DNA of 64,000 nt. It comes from Cycas panzhihuaensis (lineage: Eukaryota > Cycadophyta). Shown here piece by piece: positions 60,797-64,000 of the stretch (positions are counted from its first letter, which is position 1; each line of letters begins with the position of its first letter). The stretch lies in the NCBI GenBank assembly GCA_023213395.1, contig CM041465.1, positions 38,881,741 through 38,945,740 of the forward strand, given 5' to 3'. The notes under the pieces are model-generated. The model searched no databases, had not been told where the DNA came from, and worked only from the letters and a program-made list of their open reading frames with translations. Made by a program: the position numbers and the translations under genes.

Positions 60797-61119
60797 TGTG
60801 AGTTATGATGGAGATATAGAGCAAAGCAGTAAACATAAGAAACTAATCCATATTTGAAACAACATGTAATATCACTTTGAATTAATCCATATTACTCAAG
60901 TGTATATAAAAATCCTTCAATTAGGTGGTGTTGATGAATGCTGAGGGAGATGACCCCATAAAATTTATACTTTTGAGGGAGGAGGGAAACCTCCTCAACC
61001 CCTAATTCAAATTAATATAAAATAATATGTAACATTGAATAAACCTTACCTAACTTACCTTGAAGGGTTATGCGCTCCATACTCCAAGGTGGGGTCATGT
61101 GATGAGCATTAACCCAACA
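60797..61119 (-). repeat. 5' LTR of I
   Basis: 323 bp. Opens TGTTGGGTTAATGC on the - strand and ends CATAACTCACA. More than 90 percent identical to the other LTR by eye. Confidence 0.92.
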
Positions 61120-61124
61120 TAAAT

Positions 61125-62458
61125 ATTGTCAAGAGAAGTTCTAGAAAGGTAAAGATTGGAGAGAAAAGGAAAATGTAGGTCTATTTCATTCAAATATATG
61201 TGATACAATGCTAACCACATCACTTAGAAGTGCGAAATATTTTATAACCTTCATTTATAATTTCTCTAAAGAACTTCAAGTTTATCCCATAAAGGAGAAG
61301 TCCTAGAGTTTTGATATTTTTAAAAAATTAAAAATGAAAATACAAAATAAATGTAGACAGAGGTTAAAAACCCTTAAATTAGATGGTAGGGATGAATATA
61401 CCTTTAAGCTATTTAAGTAGTATTATAAGGATTATGGAACTTAGGAGTAGTTTATAACTACATGTATACTATAATGAACTGGAGTTATAGACATAATGAA
61501 TATGGATTTGGTAGAAAAAACTAAGCCCATCATGAAAGGAAAGAATTTGCTAGATTTTTTTTGGTAGAGGACATGTATATAGCAAGCTATCTAATGAATA
61601 GGAGCTCTATAAAAGCAATCTAGAATATAAGACTAGAAGAAGAATAGATACGTATAAATCTCACTCTGAGTTAATTGAGATTCTTTTAGTATACTATATA
61701 CATATATATTTTAAAGGAGAAGAGACAAATATTTTATTATAAAAGTTCCAAGTATATCTTTATTAAGTATAGTGAAGAAAATAAAGCATACCAAGTATAC
61801 GAGTTGAAGATTAGAAAGATGGACACAACATATGATGTCATCTTTAAAGAAGTAATAATGAGATATAGATCATGTCTTTTGTAGATCAGGTATAATAAGG
61901 AAAGACAAATTGAGGAACAAGCAAAGTCTAATTCTTTGAGGGAGAATATTATGCCAAAGATAAAACCTATTTATACATTGATTAATATTGATGGTGATGA
62001 TGGACATGAAGATGTTCATTTCGAAGAATCACAACATGTGATCATTTCCATAGCAAAAAAGTTACCTAAGTGATACTTGTAAACTATTATTAATACTCAG
62101 TTACTAAGTTTAAAGGCAAGCAAAAGTCAAAGAGGAGACTAGAATTGGTTAATTTTGCACTTATGGCATGAATACTTAATGCAGATGAGCCTTCCACTTT
62201 TGAGGAGGCAAGTTAGGAGTAGAAGTGAAAAGTTGTTATGGATGCTAAAATTCAAATAGTAAAGAAAAACAAAACTTAAGAGTTAGTAGAATTACTAGTA
62301 GGGAAATAGGTAATTAACTAAAGATAGGTCTATAAGACCAAATATAAATATGATAGCTTAATAGATAAATACAAAACCAAATTGATGGTAAAAAACTTTA
62401 AGAAAAAAGAAGGTATTGACTATTGGAAGCAAGGTGCAGAGTGGGTAGATTATATAGG
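61125..62458 (+). pseudogene. element H integrase remainder and RT start
   Basis: After I, the integrase resumes. Broken frames give a SAKYFIT-FIYNFSKELQVYPIKE-like block near 61,215-61,300, then LKLDGRDEYTF for the second core Asp motif (about 61,370-61,402), and DMYIASYLMNRSSIKAI near 61,570-61,615. RT opens near 62,180 with EPSTFEEAS, VMDAKIQIVKKNKT, ELVELLVGK, VYKTKYKYDSLIDKYKTKL and KKKEGIDYWK (to 62,430). The frame runs into the LTR of J at 62,459. Stops and small indels are frequent. The product would be the integrase and RT of H. Confidence 0.72.
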
Positions 62459-62779
62459 TGAGTGCATTACATCAAAGTGTAAATTAAAATTCTGAATAAT
62501 ACATTAGTAGTGTTAAAAAACACTAGGGAGGTATTCCCACCCCATTTATAGTGAAATTTGGGAAGACGGTAAGTGCCTAAACCTGACACCATTCAAAGTT
62601 TAAAATAATATTAAAATATTAAACAATAAATTAAATATATACCTCAAAGCAGATGCATCGACTCCTTTGATAGCTATTGGTAGTTGCTAGGTGGCCTGAG
62701 GTGTCCTAGGGAGGTCCAAGGCGGCTTTAAAGGGCCTTAGGTACACATTCATATAGGAAAATTAGACATTATCCCAACA
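62459..62779 (-). repeat. 3' LTR of J
   Basis: 321 bp. Opens TGTTGGGATAATG on the - strand. Shares CACTATAAATGGGGTGGGAATACC-type promoter region, CCTCCCTAGT and TTTTTTAACAC with the E0 LTR. The inner border (TGAGTGCATT at 62,459) is inferred from where H stops. Confidence 0.75.
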
Positions 62780-62790
62780 TTCTCTCCCAT
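62780..62790 (-). promoter_or_regulatory. polypurine tract of J
   Basis: Reverse complement TGGGAGAGAA precedes the LTR. Confidence 0.75.
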
Positions 62791-63996
62791 AATGACCATT
62801 GTAAAGAACTCCCAATTTGTCTTAAAATTTTTAAAATTTGACTTTACCCAATGCTTTTGTGAAGATATTTGTTGCTTGATCTTCATTGTTATAGTATGCC
62901 AATTCAATCTCTCCTATTTGCACTAACTCTCGAATAAAGTGATGCTATGTCTCAATATGTCTTATTCTTCCATGGGAAACTAGGTTCTTTACCATAGTTA
63001 TTATACTCTAATTGTCACACCAAAATTTTGTAGGGCCTTTCTGTTTTAGCTGAAAATCTTATAGTAGTCTTCTCAACCATACTATTTCACATGTGCTAGC
63101 AAATACTACTTTATACTCTATTTCGGCTATAGATAGGGAAACTATATTTTATTTCTTAGTGCTCTATGCTATAGCTATCAATCCCATACTGAACATGTAA
63201 CCTAAGTTGATTTTCTCTCATCGATGTTACCTACTCAATCTGAGTCTGTATAAGCTGTTCACCAAAATTTTGATGAAGCTTTATAATATAGCCCATATTC
63301 TGAAGTACCTTTAAGATAACGAAGAATTCTTTTGGCTACTTTCCAATGAGTGGTCTTCAGGCCTTGCATGAATTTGGATACAATACCAACTGAATGTGTT
63401 ATGTTAGGTTGAGTGGATATCAAATGGATCAAACTATCGATTAGTTATCTGTAGAGTGTAGGATCAATTGGTGTAGAGTCATCTGATTTGGAGAGCTTAA
63501 TTCCTATTTTTACTGGAGTTGCCAATGATTTATAGTCAGTCATCCTAAACTTTTGTAATAGATCCAGGGTATATTTTCATTGGGAGATGAAGATGCCATT
63601 CTTATCTTGCCATACTTCTAAGCCTAGGAAATAATGCATTAGTCCCAAATCTATCATTTCAAACTCCTTACACATGGTTTCATGAAAATGTCATAATAAA
63701 TAGGAGTCATTTCCAGTATAGACAAGATCATCTACATAGAGTCCTATAATTAGGATAGAGTCTCCCTTGATTTGGATGTAGAGATTAGGGTCTGCTTGAG
63801 ATCTTTCAAAGCCTTGATCTCTAAAGTATTTGTCAATTCGGGAATACCAGGCCCTAGGTGCTTGTTTCAATCTATAAAGTGCCTTTTTGAGTTTGTACAC
63901 TTTGTTTTCTACCTCCCTAACTTTAAAACCAAGGGGTTGAGTGACATAAATATCCTCTTCAATATAACCATTGAGGGAGGCACTTTTAACGTCCAT
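62791..63996 (-). pseudogene. element J reverse transcriptase and RNase H
   Basis: The open piece 63,996-63,691 begins MDVKSASLNGYIEEDIYVTQ and contains KKALYRLKQAPRAWYSRID, RSQADPNLYIQ and the active site IIGLYVDDLVYTG with both Asp intact. Across later stops RT goes on as KEFEMIDLGLMHYFLGLEVW and LATPVKIGIKLSKSDDS. RNase H follows (KFMQGLKTTHWKVAKRILRY, AYTDSD, ERKST) and ends near 62,830. Several TAG and TAA codons sit where Gln or Trp belong. The 5' part is outside the window. Confidence 0.85.
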
Positions 63997-64000
63997 TTGA

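Larger units (their letters stand above)
62459..64000 (-). mobile_element. J: Ty1/copia element, 3' half
   Basis: A - strand copia element entering from the right: RT, RNase H, purine tract and 3' LTR. It is the same family as E0 by LTR and pol. It inserted into the RT of H. Confidence 0.87.

Overview
This window is plant nuclear DNA, strongly AT-rich, and made almost wholly of decayed LTR retrotransposons nested in one another. I found no host gene, tRNA, rRNA, CRISPR array or bacterial feature. The evidence for a plant is the Ty1/copia and chromodomain Ty3/gypsy pol families together with primer binding sites beginning TGGTATC, the usual plant initiator-Met tRNA type. I cannot name the species. 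The low G+C and heavy C-to-T decay would suit a large, strongly methylated genome.

Left part (1-17,392): the 3' end and 3' LTR of a copia element (E0, + strand) sit inside copia element A (- strand, 1,038-6,995), breaking its reverse transcriptase (RT). A abuts an old gypsy remnant (L, about 6,996-8,100). Next come an ancient repeat (R1a) and complete copia element B (+ strand, 9,894-17,387, target-site duplication AACTA), from the same family as A.

Middle part (17,393-53,133): after a three-copy tandem repeat, two TG...CA direct repeats of about 1.4 kb look like the LTRs of one very old gypsy-like element, K. Its left LTR was split by G, a gag-only gypsy derivative (duplication CATAT). G was then split by F, the best preserved copia element here. 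K's right LTR was split by C, a non-coding LTR element (duplication ATAAT/ATAGT). C then took in the chromovirus D, an 84-bp poly-A-tailed insertion beside D, and copia element E (duplication ATAGA). K's own interior (29,155-34,100) keeps a broken open reading frame that may be Athila env-like.

Right part (53,134-64,000): copia element H (+ strand) is split in its integrase by I, a gag-only element with intact LTR structure, and in its RT by J, a relative of E0.

The four elements whose copia protease I could read (B, E, F, H) have a broken Asp-Ser/Thr-Gly triad. Most stop codons sit where a conserved Gln, Arg or Trp is expected and fit CAR to TAR, CGA to TGA or TGG to TAG changes. LTR ends show the same decay (TG to TA, CA to TA). 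The window therefore records layered insertions followed by deamination-type decay. No gene appears functional. Protein readings between stops, and all identities, are hand estimates.
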